Assembly (NCBI RefSeq): GCF_016595465.1
Contig: NZ_JAENIK010000002.1
Location: 1 to 64,000 of the forward strand
Reading direction: 5' to 3'
DNA length: 64,000 nucleotides
DNA from: Luteolibacter yonseiensis
GTDB lineage: Bacteria > Verrucomicrobiota > Verrucomicrobiia > Verrucomicrobiales > Akkermansiaceae
This document shows positions 56,012 to 64,000 of the stretch, one piece after another; within the stretch, counting starts at the first letter, position 1; every line of letters starts with the position of its first letter. The translations under genes were made by a program, and so were the position numbers. The notes under the pieces were generated by a model. The model saw nothing but the letters and a program-made list of their open reading frames with translations. It was not told where the DNA came from and searched no databases.

Positions 56012-58885
56012 ATGCGGACGGATCGTCTCCTGGCCCTGCTCGCGTTCGGCTCGCTCACGGCCGCATCGCAGGCCACCACCATCACGGTGAACAACCGCTG
56101 GCCCGGCGGCGAGCCGCCTGCCGCGGCCATCGACGGATTCGCCGCGAAATACCTGAACTACGAGGGCGGGAACACCGGCATCCTCGTCACTCCCGCGAAG
56201 GGAGCCACCGTGGCGACCAGCATCAAGCTGTGGACCGCGGATGACGATTCCGGCCGGGATCCCGCTTTCTATCAGATTTTCGGCACCAACAAGGCGCTCA
56301 CGGGTTCCACCTTCCAATCCGATGACTTCACGCTTGTCTCGCAGGGCATGGTGTCCCTTCCGACCCTCCGCAGCACTTCCGGAAAGACCGCGCTGGACGA
56401 GAGCCGCTCGTGGACGAAATCGTTCGCGAACACGCAGGCCTATACCAGCTATCTCGTGGTTTTCCCGGCCGTACGCGGCGCCTCCACCACGCTGATGCAG
56501 GTGGGGGAGATCCAGCTCGGCTCGGCTGCCGGAGGCATTTTCGCTCCCGGAGACAACGTGCGCGGCGTGGAAGCGGAGCGCACGATCGTCCACTTCGCGG
56601 GACCGAAGACGGTTGTACCCGCAGGTGAGGAGACGAGCAGCTTCGGCATCATGTTTATCCCGGACACCCAGTTCTACGCACGCTACTCGGCTCCGGCCGG
56701 TGGCAACCAGTTCGCCGTACGCTTCGGCTCGAATCCGTTCGAAGTGCAGACGGAGTGGATCGCGAAGTTCGCGAACCAGCTCCAGATCCCCATGGCCGTG
56801 CACCTAGGCGACGTGGTGGACCGCGCCGGCACGGCGGGAGAGTGGGACCACGCGTCCCTCGCCATGAAGACGCTGGATGATGCGGACTATCCGTATTCCA
56901 TCCTCGCCGGCAACCACGACGTGATGAACGGCGGCCAGTGGAGCAACGAGCGGAACCTGGCGAGCGAGCCATTCCGGGCGAGCTTCCCGCTGGCCCGCGC
57001 GCAGCAGCAGTCCACCTTCCGCGGCATGAGTGCGGATGGCTTCAACCAGTATCACATCTTCGAGTTCCAGGGGCAGCAGTTCCTCCAGCTCGCGCTCTCG
57101 TGGAACGCGGACCTCGCCTCCGTGGCATGGGCGCAGCAGGTCATCGACACGCACCCGACGCTTCCGGTCATCCTTTCCACCCACGACTATCTCGCCGTGG
57201 ACAGCGACGGCGTGACGGCGCGTCCGAGCGGATTCGGCGACTACCTGTGGGAAAACCTGGTGAAGAAGAACGACCAGATCTTCATGGGCATCGGCGGTCA
57301 CAACCACGGCTCCGCGCACCGTCTCAAGAAGAACGACTTCGGCAACGACGTGCTGGAGGTGGTGGTGGACTACCAGATGGCCTACCAAGGCGGCAACGGC
57401 TACCTCCGCCTCTGTGAGTTCGACCTGAAGAGCAATGTCATCCGCTCCCTGAGCTTCTCGCCATGGGTGCCGGTGAAGCCGGAGGAGAGCCTGAACGAAT
57501 TCGACGTCGCCGTGATGGATGACGCGAGCAATGAGTACGAGGTCCCGATGAATTTCGCCCAGCGCTTCGCGAGGTTCGCGCCAGACTTCATCACCGGGAC
57601 GATCAACCGCAACGAGCCGCTCATCGAGACCGTGCGCGACATGACCCTGGATGGCTACGACCAGCCGGCCGCCACGGCCCCGGTGCGCCCCTTCGATTCG
57701 GAGGACTACCCGCACAACGGAGACAAGACGCTCGCCCACTGGCGCTTCAACCACGGTGCCGTGGGAAGCGCGGTGGCGTTCGGACAGACGATTCCGGACC
57801 AATCGAAGAACGGCCTGAATCCGATGTCCCGTGTCGCGCTTGCGAACGGTGCGGAGGCCGGTGACCTGGTGTGGACCAACGATTCCCACGCGCTTTCCGC
57901 CGCGGGCGGCAGCGTGAGGTTCGTCGGACGGACCACGATCGGCTCCGGCCGCAGCCACTTCGCCACCCGGACGACCGCGCCGCTGAACGGCGAGTTCCTC
58001 CGCACGGGCTACACGGTGGAGGCGATCTTCAAGGTGGACCCGGAGTGGTCCGCCACCACGAACGCGTGGATGTTCATCATGGGCCGCGACGGCAAGCGTG
58101 GGGAACTTCCGGGCTGGAGCGGCGGCGGCACGGAGTCCCCGCCGCTGCAGTTCGCCATCTCGAACCTGCGCGAGGTGCAGTGGGAGCCGACCATGTATCG
58201 TGCGAACAACACTCCGTACGCCACCGCCGCCTGGTCCGGCGAGATCATGAACGACACCTGGACCCACGTGGCCATCGTCAACGACCCGGAAAGCAAGAAC
58301 ACCACCATGTATGTGGCCGGTGCTCCGGTGCTGCGGAATGTGAACGCCGCGGACGGCATCGCCGGATTCCCGAACAACCCATGGGTCATCGGTGCGGGCA
58401 TGTGGAACAACGGACGCGGGGGCGGTTTCTTCGGAAACATCAGCGAGATCCGCGTTTCCAAGGGTGCGCTTGCCTCGAACCAGTGGCTCACCGCCCGCAA
58501 GAACCGCGTGAAGGGCACGGGCGTCCGCCAGGCCCTCCTCGGCACGGCGTCGGACGACATGATCTCCGGAAATCCCGGCGTCGACAACCTCACCGGCGGC
58601 GGTGGCGCGGACACCTTCGTCTTCACCTCGTCCCGTGATGGCATGGACACCATCACGGATTTCAACCCGGCCGAGGACATGGTGAACGTCGCCGGTCTTC
58701 TGGACGAGCTGAACTACACCGGCCGCGACCCGTTCACGGACGGCAAGCTGCGCCTCACGGACAGCGCGTCCGGAGCGGTCCTGCAATTCGAGACGCCGGG
58801 TCGTCCCGGTTCCTACCGGAACCTGGTGCTGTTCTCGGGTGTTCCCGCCACCCAGCTCCACGGCAAGAGCGTGCTGATCTTCTGA
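56012..58885 (+). CDS. Metallophosphoesterase with LamG and type-I-secretion-like C-terminus
   Basis: A 957-residue exported protein. Start at 56012 (MRTDRLLALLAFGSLTAASQA) gives a typical signal peptide; an ATG at 55973 adds 13 residues. After a ~200-residue N-terminal domain the calcineurin-like phosphoesterase carries F-I-P-D-T-Q-F-Y, H-L-G-D-V-V, A-G-N-H-D-V and G-G-H-N-H-G metal-binding motifs. A LamG domain follows (about 570-810), then L-L-G-T-A-S-D-D-M-I-S-G and G-G-G-G-A-D-T-F-V-F near residue 870, the RTX/hemolysin-type pattern of proteins secreted by type I systems. No PEP-CTERM tail. It shares a phosphoesterase plus LamG plan with the giant protein at 11897. The preference for a secreted phosphodiesterase is inferred. 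Confidence 0.88.
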   Translation: MRTDRLLALLAFGSLTAASQATTITVNNRWPGGEPPAAAIDGFAAKYLNYEGGNTGILVTPAKGATVATSIKLWTADDDSGRDPAFYQIFGTNKALTGSTFQSDDFTLVSQGMVSLPTLRSTSGKTALDESRSWTKSFANTQAYTSYLVVFPAVRGASTTLMQVGEIQLGSAAGGIFAPGDNVRGVEAERTIVHFAGPKTVVPAGEETSSFGIMFIPDTQFYARYSAPAGGNQFAVRFGSNPFEVQTEWIAKFANQLQIPMAVHLGDVVDRAGTAGEWDHASLAMKTLDDADYPYSILAGNHDVMNGGQWSNERNLASEPFRASFPLARAQQQSTFRGMSADGFNQYHIFEFQGQQFLQLALSWNADLASVAWAQQVIDTHPTLPVILSTHDYLAVDSDGVTARPSGFGDYLWENLVKKNDQIFMGIGGHNHGSAHRLKKNDFGNDVLEVVVDYQMAYQGGNGYLRLCEFDLKSNVIRSLSFSPWVPVKPEESLNEFDVAVMDDASNEYEVPMNFAQRFARFAPDFITGTINRNEPLIETVRDMTLDGYDQPAATAPVRPFDSEDYPHNGDKTLAHWRFNHGAVGSAVAFGQTIPDQSKNGLNPMSRVALANGAEAGDLVWTNDSHALSAAGGSVRFVGRTTIGSGRSHFATRTTAPLNGEFLRTGYTVEAIFKVDPEWSATTNAWMFIMGRDGKRGELPGWSGGGTESPPLQFAISNLREVQWEPTMYRANNTPYATAAWSGEIMNDTWTHVAIVNDPESKNTTMYVAGAPVLRNVNAADGIAGFPNNPWVIGAGMWNNGRGGGFFGNISEIRVSKGALASNQWLTARKNRVKGTGVRQALLGTASDDMISGNPGVDNLTGGGGADTFVFTSSRDGMDTITDFNPAEDMVNVAGLLDELNYTGRDPFTDGKLRLTDSASGAVLQFETPGRPGSYRNLVLFSGVPATQLHGKSVLIF

Positions 58886-58930
58886 CCGATCCAGACCGCC
58901 CACACACTTCAAACAACCGAATCTTATCCC

Positions 58931-59623
58931 ATGAAATTATCCAAAATATCTTCCATCTGTTTTGTCACGGCCGCCACGGGTTTATCCATGATGGCGAACG
59001 CCGCCTCGGTCATCCCGTCATTCCAGAACGGCCTCGCCGGATGGACCGCCGGTGGTGACGTGACCACCGGCCTGCACTCGGGCCGGCACGTGGCGGTTCT
59101 CACCACCGCGCACTCGACGCTCGAGTCCGGTGCGGATGCGATCAATCAATCCGGCTTCGATCCGCTGGTGGCGGGTGGGGACCTCGAGGACTTCGCCGGC
59201 ATCGCTCCGGGTGGTCTGGACCGCGACGTGCTGGAGCAGGCCACGGAAGGTTCCGTGGTCAAGCTGGGCATGACCGTCGCCGCGGGTGACGTGTTGAAAT
59301 TCGACTGGAACCTCCGGACACACGACTCCATGGGCGCGGACTACGCGTTCTTCATGGTGAACGGCGTGGTGGTGAACACGTTCTCGTCCGCTCTCTCGGT
59401 CAACGTCGCTAACGGAGTCTTCGGCAATGAGGCCGGATTCTCCACCGTGAGCTACGAGTTCACGTCCGCCGGGCCGGTGGAGATCGTCTTCGGCGTGGTG
59501 GACATGACCGACTATGTCGGGACCTCCACGCTGATGGTCGGAAACGTCGTGGTTCCGGAACCCTCGGCGGCACTGCTCGGGGTGCTGGGAATCATTCCGT
59601 TGTTCCGCCGCCGCAGGGCGTGA
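58931..59623 (+). CDS. PEP-CTERM protein
   Basis: A 230-residue exported protein. Signal peptide S-I-C-F-V-T-A-A-T-G-L-S-M-M-A-N-A-A, a beta-sandwich-like body (D-V-L-K-F-D-W-N-L and V-G-N-V-V-V-P-E-P), and the terminal V-P-E-P-S-A-A-L-L-G-V-L-G-I-I-P-L-F with R-R-R-R-A. The start at 58931 has a plausible distance from the preceding gene (46 bases). The two genes are probably one transcript. Function unknown; the body resembles NF038122-type sandwich proteins only in outline. Confidence 0.85.
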   Translation: MKLSKISSICFVTAATGLSMMANAASVIPSFQNGLAGWTAGGDVTTGLHSGRHVAVLTTAHSTLESGADAINQSGFDPLVAGGDLEDFAGIAPGGLDRDVLEQATEGSVVKLGMTVAAGDVLKFDWNLRTHDSMGADYAFFMVNGVVVNTFSSALSVNVANGVFGNEAGFSTVSYEFTSAGPVEIVFGVVDMTDYVGTSTLMVGNVVVPEPSAALLGVLGIIPLFRRRRA

Positions 59624-59666
59624 CCCGGAAACCGCGGGATCCATCGTGTGACCGCATCATCAATGG

Positions 59667-59697
59667 CGGCGGCAGTTCGTTCTGCCGCCGCTTTCAC
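59667..59697 (+). terminator. Terminator after the PEP-CTERM gene
   Basis: CGGCGGCAG/CTGCCGCCG stem with a six-base loop, then ctttcactt. GC-rich stem of 9 bp, 44 bases after the stop. Confidence 0.6.
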
Positions 59698-59791
59698 TTG
59701 AAGTCGGGATGGGCGTTATCCCGCCCGGCCTGTTACGATTTCGCCTTGTTGTTTGAATCGACGCGCCACCTTCATCCGCGACGGATGGTGG

Positions 59792-60841
59792 ATGCGTTTT
59801 TTCTTTCTCATTCTGGCCACCGTCTGCGCTCCGGCGTCTGCCGAACCTGCATTGAACCAGATCCAGGTGATCGGAAGCCACAACTCCTACCACATCGCCT
59901 CGCCTCCGGAGTTGTTCGCGAAGATCGTCGAATCGAATCCTGGGGCGAAATCATGGAACTACACCCACCCGCCGCTGGCCAATCAGTTGGACGGCGGGGT
60001 CCGGCAGTTCGAACTCGATATTTTCGCCGATTCAAAAGGCGGGCTCTTCGCTTCTCCCCAAGCGCTGGAACTGGCGGGGAAAAACGAGGCGAAGGCCATT
60101 CCCCACCAACCCGATCTGCTTTCAAAGCCGGGTTTCAAGGTGTTCCACATTCCCGATATCGACTGCTGGAGCAACGCTCCGACCCTCGTCCTCGCGCTTA
60201 GGCAGATGTTCGAATGGTCCGGGCGGAATCCAAAACATCTGCCGGTCATGATCCTCGTGGAGTGCAAGGATCAGAAAGAGAAGACCTCTCCGACCGTTCC
60301 CGAGACACTGAACCGCTCCCTGCTCATGGATCTTGAAAAAGAGATCCTCTCCGTGATACCGGCGGACCGGATTCTCAAGCCGGATGATGTGAGGGGCGGC
60401 AAACCCACGTTGCGCGAGAGTGTCATCAAGCAGGGATGGCCGGGTATCGAATCACTCCGTGGGAAATTCATCTTCGCGCTCGATAACACCGACCGGACCA
60501 GGGATCTGTATCTCGAAGGAAATCCATCGCTCGAAGGGCGGCTGCTTTTCGTCAGCGCACCGTCATCCGGCGATCCCGCGGCCGCGTGGTTCAAATGCAA
60601 TGATCCGATCCGGGAGCAGGAGAAGATCCGTGATCTGGTGAAGGCCGGTTTCCTCGTGCGGACCCGCGCCGATACCAACAAGCCGGACCCGGAAATGAGG
60701 ACGAAGGCTTTCGACAGCGGCGCCCAGTGGATCAGCACCGACCATTTCGACACCGGAGCGGAATACCACGCGGGCTTTGGAAAGAAGCGTCTGGTGAGGA
60801 TCAATCCGATGTCCGGTTCAGGTGATCCAGTCGAGCCCTGA
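59792..60841 (+). CDS. Phosphatidylinositol-specific phospholipase C1-like protein
   Basis: A 349-residue exported TIM-barrel phosphodiesterase. Signal peptide MRFFFLILATVCAPASA. The catalytic histidine lies in G-S-H-N-S-Y-H; L-D-G-G-V-R-Q-F-E-L-D-I-F carries the metal/base residues, and I-L-V-E-C-K-D and W-I-S-T-D-H-F are later barrel strands. The family includes calcium-dependent bacterial PLC-like enzymes. The start at 59792 (not the TTG at 59753) gives the correct signal peptide. With GDPD and alkaline phosphatase in the window it supports phosphoester use. Confidence 0.88.
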   Translation: MRFFFLILATVCAPASAEPALNQIQVIGSHNSYHIASPPELFAKIVESNPGAKSWNYTHPPLANQLDGGVRQFELDIFADSKGGLFASPQALELAGKNEAKAIPHQPDLLSKPGFKVFHIPDIDCWSNAPTLVLALRQMFEWSGRNPKHLPVMILVECKDQKEKTSPTVPETLNRSLLMDLEKEILSVIPADRILKPDDVRGGKPTLRESVIKQGWPGIESLRGKFIFALDNTDRTRDLYLEGNPSLEGRLLFVSAPSSGDPAAAWFKCNDPIREQEKIRDLVKAGFLVRTRADTNKPDPEMRTKAFDSGAQWISTDHFDTGAEYHAGFGKKRLVRINPMSGSGDPVEP

Positions 60842-60881
60842 TGGATACTCTCGTCCAACCCGGTGAGGCAGCTGACATCTT

Positions 60882-60931
60882 GGACTGCGAGCAGCTTGCT
60901 GCCGCTTTGGTGACGCAGCTCGCTGCGAAGT
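60882..60931 (+). repeat. REP-like element upstream of the RAYT gene
   Basis: GGACTGCGAGCAGCTTGCTG followed by CCGCTTTGGTGACGCAGCTC and GCTGCG. Two small palindromes in tandem. Inverted copy lies at 61855-61907. Confidence 0.8.
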
Positions 60932-61037
60932 ATTCCGCCATATCGATCGAATATCGGGAACACCAGATTGACAGGGAAAATACCGGATAGTTACCTTCCT
61001 GACCCGTGAATCACATCTATCTCAAGGAAAACAAGTG

Positions 61038-61625
61038 ATGCCGGAGTCGTATCCAACGGATGAGGACTGCAAGAAAGGAAGTCGTGATTGGCCTCATGCC
61101 CCGCCACATCGGTTGGAATCCGCTGGTGTTTATTTTGTGACGGCACGCGCGGCCAACCAACAGGACCTACTTGCTGATGACGAGATGAAGGACTGGTTTT
61201 TGGACAAGTTGCTTTCGCTCTCGGGTGAAGCGGGTTGGAAGCTGGAGGCTTGGGCGGTTTTGGCGAATCACTATCATTTCATAGGGCATAGCCCGTCGAC
61301 AGCAGATGGGGCGGGGAAGTCTCTTGGATTATTGATCCGGAAACTCCATGCGTTGGCCACGATGGAACTGAATCGTAGGGAGGGAACACATGGTCGGACC
61401 CGCTTGTGGCAGAACTATCGGGAAACCCTTCTGACTCATCAGCGGAGTTATCTGGCACGGCTCCATTATGTCCATCAGAATGCCGTGCATCACAAGCTGG
61501 TGACTGTGGGATCTGATTGGAAATGGTGCAGTGCCGCGGATTTCAAGAAGGCGGTCAGTCCGGCATGGTTGAAAACCATAGCGAGTTTCAGATATGACGA
61601 GATCGCGGCAAAGGATGGGGAGTGA
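61038..61625 (+). CDS. REP-associated tyrosine transposase (RAYT)
   Basis: A 195-residue single-domain Y1/HUH nuclease. The HUH motif is H-Y-H in A-N-H-Y-H-F-I-G-H, and the catalytic tyrosine is in L-H-Y-V-H-Q-N-A-V-H-H-K-L-V, matching the Y-(I/V)-H-x-N-x-V of RAYTs. N-terminal H-R-L-E-S-A-G-V-Y-F-V-T-A-R-A is the usual opening. Length is standard. A GTG at 61035 could also initiate. It lies between inverted REP-like elements, as expected for a domesticated REP mobiliser. Confidence 0.95.
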   Translation: MPESYPTDEDCKKGSRDWPHAPPHRLESAGVYFVTARAANQQDLLADDEMKDWFLDKLLSLSGEAGWKLEAWAVLANHYHFIGHSPSTADGAGKSLGLLIRKLHALATMELNRREGTHGRTRLWQNYRETLLTHQRSYLARLHYVHQNAVHHKLVTVGSDWKWCSAADFKKAVSPAWLKTIASFRYDEIAAKDGE

Positions 61626-61854
61626 TAGGAGACGCTGGCCCTCGGATTGCCGGTGGCTGGCCGGGCGAAGCCAAAGGAAGCTGCCCATCGATTGCCAACG
61701 CATTTTGTGAAATGGTGTGGCCGTCATGGACTGTGAGGAAGGGGGGCTGGTGGTTGGGAACCGCAGTCACGATCCTTTTGTACGGCGGCAATGCTATTTC
61801 GTGAAATGCTGTAACAAAGGGGGAGGGGACCCGGTTTCGAATTTCGACACGCCA

Positions 61855-61907
61855 CCCCGGCCAGCAAGCTGGCAATCGAAAGCGGCAGCTAGCTGCGCGC
61901 AGTCCAA
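61855..61907 (-). repeat. REP-like element downstream of the RAYT gene
   Basis: On the minus strand GGACTGCGCGCAGCTAGCTG and CCGCTTTCGATTGCCAGCTT, with GCTGGCCGG after it. About 80 per cent like the upstream copy and in opposite orientation. It ends 5 bases before the GH63-like stop. Confidence 0.85.
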
Positions 61908-61911
61908 GGTT

Positions 61912-64000
61912 TCAGAACGGCACCGGCACGGTGGTCCCCACGACGGGTCCGGGCTTGCGGACGTTCATGAGTTTTTCCCTTCTCTCGCGGACGAGACGGA
62001 CGACCAGCGAGGTCCAGCCGGTCTGGTGCGACGCTCCGAGGCCTTCGCCGGTTTCGGCGTGGAAATATTCGTGGAAAAGCAGGAGGTCTTTCCAGTGGTC
62101 CACATCGCTGTAGCGGTGGGCGTCTCCATAGCAGGGCCGGTAGCCGTCCTTGTCCGGAAGGAAGAGCGAGATGAGGCGGTCGCAGAGATCGATGGCGATC
62201 TCCCGCAGCGTCGCCATTTTTCCCGAACCGGTGGGATACTCGATGGTGAAGGAGTCGCCGTAGAAATAGTCGTAGCGTTCGAGAGCCTCGATGATGAGGA
62301 AGTTCGTCGGGAACCAGATGGGTCCGCGCCAGTTGGAATTTCCGCCGAACATGTCGGTGGTCGCCTCACCCGGAGTGTAGGGGACCTCGTGGCGCTTCCC
62401 ATCGTGGTCGAAGATGAACGGTTTCTCACCATGAGCCTTGCTGAGCGAGCGGATGCCGTAGTCCGAGAGGAATTCGTTCGGGTCGAGCATGTAGGCCAGG
62501 CTCTTGCGCAGGCGTTTTTCCGACGGGATGGCGAGCAGGCAGCGGCCGGGGTTCTTGTCACCGGAAACGCGGCGGGCGGTGATGTATTTCAGGATGTCCG
62601 GACGGTTCGCGAGGAACCAGTCCATGCGTTTGCGGAAGGCGGGCAGCGCGTCGATGGTCTTCTGCTTGAGCACGGTGACCGCGCACATCGGCAGCAGGCC
62701 CACGAGCGAGCGGATGCGCAGCGGGATCGGCTCCTGATGGTCGATGATGAGCTGGTCGTAATAAAACCCGTCCTCGTCGTCCCACAAGCCTGTGCCGCCG
62801 AGGGCGTTGATGGCGTCGCAGATGTTGACGAAGTGCTCGAAAAATTTGGAAGCGATGTCTTCGTAGGCGGGTTTTTCCAGAGCGAGTTCCAGCGCCATCG
62901 AGAGCATGGTGAGGCAGTAGGATGCCATCCACGCGGTGCCGTCCGCCTGATGGAGGCGCCCCCCGCCGGGCAGGGCGTGGGAGCGGTCGAAGACCCCGAT
63001 GTTGTCGAGCCCCAGGAATCCGCCGCCGAAGACGTGGCGTCCTTCCACGTCCTTGCGGTTCACCCACCAGGTGAAATTGAGCAGGAGCTTCTGGAAAGCG
63101 CGCTCGAGGAAAAGCATGTCGCGTTTGCCTTTCGGATCGGAAATCTTGTAAACCCGCCACACGGCCCAGGCATGCACCGGCGGATTGACGTCGGAGAAAT
63201 TCCACTCGTAGGCGGGGAGCTGGCCGTTCGGGTGCATGTACCACTCACGCAGGAGCAGCAGGAGCTGGTCCTTGGTGAAATCCGCATCGACCCCGGAGAA
63301 CGGGATCATGTGGAAGGCGGTGTCCCACGCGGCGAACCAGGGATACTCCCACTTGTCCGGCATCGACAGGACGTCCCGCGCGAAGAAATGCTGCCAGTCG
63401 TTGTTGCGGCCGTTCAACCGGGCGGGGGAGGGCGGCGCGCCGTTGTCTCCTTTCAGCCAGTCCTCGACGACGTAGTAGAAGAACTGTTTGGTCCACAGCA
63501 GGCCGGCATAGCCCTGGCGGCAGATGAGCCGCTCTTCATGGGAGATGCCCTTGGGGATGATGTCTTCGTAAAAGGCGTCGGTTTCCGAGATGCGTTGCTC
63601 GAAGAGTTCGTCGAAGCCTTGGAATCCCTTCACTCCGTTGTCCTCGGTGGCCAGGTGGAGCCGGCAGCGGACCGTGATCGATTTTCCCGGCTGGACGACG
63701 AATTTGAAATGCGCTGCGGATTTCGTGCCGGAGGGGGTGGGGGAGATGGCGGATTTTTCGCCTTGGATGAGATAACGATGGAACGCGTCCTTGACGTAGG
63801 GGGCCGGATTTTCCGTGCCGAAGACGGTTTGGAAATTGGTTTCGTTCTCCGTGAACAACCACGGTGCGACTTTTTTCGAATTCGGCGAATCCACGAAGAA
63901 CCGGTAGTCGCCCAGCGTCTCATGGGAGGCGAAGACGCCCGTTCCGTCGGCCTTGATGGCCGGTTTTTTCGCGGGGGATTCGCGGTTCTCCCCCCAGCTC
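61912..64000 (-). CDS. GH63/MGH1-like glycoside hydrolase (5' end outside window)
   Basis: The last ~696 codons of a large (alpha/alpha)6-barrel glycosidase; the frame is open to the window edge and its start lies beyond. Recognisable segments: W-D-T-A-F-H-M-I-P-F, L-D-N-I-G-V-F-D-R-S, G-N-S-N-W-R-G-P-I-W-F-P-T-N-F and the terminal W-K-D-L-L-L-F-H-E-Y-F-H. These match the mannosyl-oligosaccharide-glucosidase-like (GH63) / MGH1-type proteins of bacteria, which act on alpha-glucosides or related sugars. No signal peptide can be judged because the N-terminus is missing. Confidence 0.9.
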   Translation of the reverse strand, partial: SWGENRESPAKKPAIKADGTGVFASHETLGDYRFFVDSPNSKKVAPWLFTENETNFQTVFGTENPAPYVKDAFHRYLIQGEKSAISPTPSGTKSAAHFKFVVQPGKSITVRCRLHLATEDNGVKGFQGFDELFEQRISETDAFYEDIIPKGISHEERLICRQGYAGLLWTKQFFYYVVEDWLKGDNGAPPSPARLNGRNNDWQHFFARDVLSMPDKWEYPWFAAWDTAFHMIPFSGVDADFTKDQLLLLLREWYMHPNGQLPAYEWNFSDVNPPVHAWAVWRVYKISDPKGKRDMLFLERAFQKLLLNFTWWVNRKDVEGRHVFGGGFLGLDNIGVFDRSHALPGGGRLHQADGTAWMASYCLTMLSMALELALEKPAYEDIASKFFEHFVNICDAINALGGTGLWDDEDGFYYDQLIIDHQEPIPLRIRSLVGLLPMCAVTVLKQKTIDALPAFRKRMDWFLANRPDILKYITARRVSGDKNPGRCLLAIPSEKRLRKSLAYMLDPNEFLSDYGIRSLSKAHGEKPFIFDHDGKRHEVPYTPGEATTDMFGGNSNWRGPIWFPTNFLIIEALERYDYFYGDSFTIEYPTGSGKMATLREIAIDLCDRLISLFLPDKDGYRPCYGDAHRYSDVDHWKDLLLFHEYFHAETGEGLGASHQTGWTSLVVRLVRERREKLMNVRKPGPVVGTTVPVPF

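Noticed and set aside
56804-58912. 702-codon minus-strand frame across the LamG phosphoesterase
   Set aside because: Antisense shadow; the plus-strand protein has all metal-binding motifs.

Overview
The window is high-GC chromosomal DNA, most probably from a verrucomicrobial bacterium (Verrucomicrobiae, Luteolibacter/Akkermansiaceae-like). This rests on a Verru_Chthon-cassette protein A, four proteins ending in a V-P-E-P-[SA] segment, a hydrophobic stretch and a basic tail (PEP-CTERM sorting signals), abundant LamG-domain exported proteins, a four-helix-bundle-suffix (S23-like) gene, and a REP/RAYT pair. The species cannot be fixed from sequence alone.

Layout. 0-1 kb: low-complexity repeats and a DUF72 gene. 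1.3-4.6 kb: a clearly AT-richer island with a nuclease-like gene (1300-2544), a tRNA-like RNA with a hugely extended anticodon arm (2761-2863, minus), a HEPN-motif gene and a zinc-ribbon/DUF4145-like gene. The island abuts a truncated copy of the thiC 3' end (4587-4955). A second thiC 3' end, that of the intact TPP-riboswitch-controlled thiC (5729-7717), lies beyond an S23-type four-helix-bundle gene, so the S23 gene sits between two directly repeated thiC ends. 8-11 kb: a ferritin-like Tat protein and two LysR-type regulators. 11.1 kb: tRNA-Pro(TGG).

11.2-31.3 kb is bounded by tRNA-Pro and a 46-bp copy of its 3' half (31262-31307), the signature of an integrated element. It holds a 2138-residue LamG/Ig-like/metallophosphoesterase/FGE-like protein, a LamG PEP-CTERM protein, a parvulin-HupE pair, a GDPD phosphodiesterase, a membrane-tethered ECF sigma factor with a LamG ectodomain, and, divergent from it, a coupled operon of LamG and pilin-like (Verru_Chthon) genes.

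31.4-39 kb is housekeeping: purB, upp with an NtrC-like regulator, a rhomboid protease, a hydrolase, hpt and dgt, i.e. a nucleotide-salvage neighbourhood. 39-46.4 kb: DUF4407 membrane/coiled-coil protein, alkaline phosphatase, and a TPR-membrane/TPR-AAA ATPase pair. 46.5-51.4 kb: GH43 enzyme flanked by an approximately 85-bp direct repeat, two PEP-CTERM proteins, tmRNA (ssrA), carbonic anhydrase. 51.5-64 kb: hrpA, a 9-bp tandem repeat, an AT-rich repeat block, a second LamG metallophosphoesterase (type-I-secretion-like C-terminus), a PEP-CTERM protein, a PI-PLC-like protein, a RAYT transposase between inverted REPs, and the 3' part of a GH63-like glycosidase.

The most unusual items are the extended-anticodon tRNA-like RNA overlapping the stop codon of a HEPN gene, and the LamG-ectodomain sigma factor next to LamG/pilin targets inside a tRNA-bounded island.
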